DNA of 6,543 nt, from contig CALIQN010000089.1 in the NCBI GenBank assembly GCA_938044045.1, positions 1-6,543 of the forward strand, in the 5' to 3' direction. Positions 6,066-6,543 of this stretch are shown piece by piece. The position numbers were made by a program, and so were the translations under genes. Below the pieces are notes generated by a model. That model did no database searches. It was not told the DNA's origin and saw nothing but the letters and a program-made list of their open reading frames with translations. Each line of letters begins with the position of its first letter. Within the stretch, counting starts at the first letter, position 1. The stretch is from an uncultured Peptococcaceae bacterium. Its GTDB lineage: Bacteria > Bacillota > Peptococcia > Peptococcales > Peptococcaceae.

Positions 6066-6262
6066 CTCATTTACCTCCACAAATTCTGATTTCTGTCTTA
6101 AAGCTAAGATATTATTCAATCTAGCAAATGTCATAAGCCAATATATCTCTACTATGCTCCCTACTACAGATGCTACTATAAAATTATGATTACTATTTTT
6201 ATCCATAAATGCCCTTGTGCTTGTTCAATAAGAAAAGTACAAACTAACACAATAGAAAGAAA

Positions 6263-6543
6263 CTAAGCTAACAATATTACTATCACCCAAACGAATGTAA
6301 CAACAATGCTCCATGCACTTATAAACCATTTTCCAGTAGGGCGATTAATTAAAATGAACTATGGCATTATATTGATGAGATATAAAACTATATTGCCAAT
6401 ATATAACTATTTAAGTGTGTAGCGTCCATAAAAATAGACCTAAAATAACAATCATAATTATCGGGAGAATTAGACGCCCTATTGAAATTTTCCAGCTCGA
6501 CAAGCTGGTTTTTAAGCTTTAGTTATCGGAATCCAAAGTTCCA
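6263..6543 (-). pseudogene. Decayed 3' end of a membrane-protein gene (remnant)
   Basis: No intact gene is present between 6207 and the window edge. The minus strand gives GTLDSDN, a TAA at 6519-6521, then 35 open codons in the same frame (SLKTSLSSW, then KISIGRLILPIIMIVILGL, ending LWTLHT) to a TAA at 6411-6413. In another frame, after a TAG at 6359-6361, comes FILINRPTGKWFISAWS followed by IVVTFVWVIVILLA and a TAG at 6263-6265. Both pieces look like amphipathic-to-membrane C-terminal tails rather than random translation (Trp and basic residues before a run of Ile, Leu and Val). Serine-hydrolase (beta-lactamase-family) proteins of Bacillota often end with such helices, but this identity is a guess. 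No Shine-Dalgarno site or intact start supports a live gene. The bases 6207-6262 show nothing else. Confidence 0.35.
6492..6513 (+). terminator. Possible weak plus-strand hairpin terminator
   Basis: CCAGCT (6492-6497), a CGACA loop and AGCTGG (6503-6508) form a 6-base-pair stem followed on the plus strand by TTTTT. It lies within the remnant reading frame and no plus-strand gene is visible upstream, so it may be incidental. Confidence 0.25.

Noticed and set aside
1..6543. CRISPR array, tRNA, rRNA, insertion sequence or integration site
   Set aside because: No regularly spaced repeats, cloverleaf, transposase-like frame or terminal inverted repeats could be found by reading both strands.

Overview
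The window is AT-rich DNA (roughly mid-30s % G+C by eye) from a low-GC Gram-positive bacterium (Bacillota). The evidence is the base composition, strong AGGAG-type Shine-Dalgarno sites, sigma-A-like TATAAT boxes, hairpin-plus-T-run terminators and families common in that phylum (Rrf2/YwnA type, Mbeg1-like DUF2974, SdpI-like, DUF4261). A clostridial (Lachnospiraceae-like) or lactobacillales host would fit; the sequence does not decide between them. Every gene supported here lies on the minus strand, so the layout is given in transcription order, from high to low coordinates.

Right edge (6543 to 6207): no intact gene. Two hydrophobic, minus-strand peptide tails separated by stops look like the decayed 3' end of a membrane-protein gene. 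Next is a flavin-reductase-family gene (6065-5511) with a strong hairpin terminator (5479-5423). A promoter-bearing spacer follows, then an Mbeg1-like alpha/beta hydrolase gene (5208-4102) with a readable Ser-Asp-His triad.

Middle: after a 276-base spacer carrying a promoter with three copies of an 8-bp operator-like element comes a co-directional row of five genes. These are an SdpI-like three-helix membrane protein (3825-3442), a DUF4261 protein (3338-2544), a membrane-anchored PH-like protein (2472-2047) and two unrecognised small proteins (2016-1612 and 1589-1392). The row ends at a terminator (1329-1286). The last three genes are spaced by 30 and 22 bases and are almost certainly one transcript; the first two may belong to it. 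The mixture resembles an envelope-stress or immunity-type accessory cluster, but no toxin gene is visible.

Left end: an Rrf2-family regulator (1202-777) follows a perfect 15-bp-arm palindrome laid over its own promoter. It is translationally close-coupled to a zinc-independent NADPH:quinone-reductase-like MDR gene (765 to beyond 1). That MDR gene is interrupted by an in-frame TAA at 195-193, with the reading frame intact on both sides, so it is a point-mutation pseudogene or a sequence error.

Several of the longest open frames start too early. Shine-Dalgarno positions move the starts of six genes downstream to 1202, 1589, 2016, 2472, 3825 and 6065.
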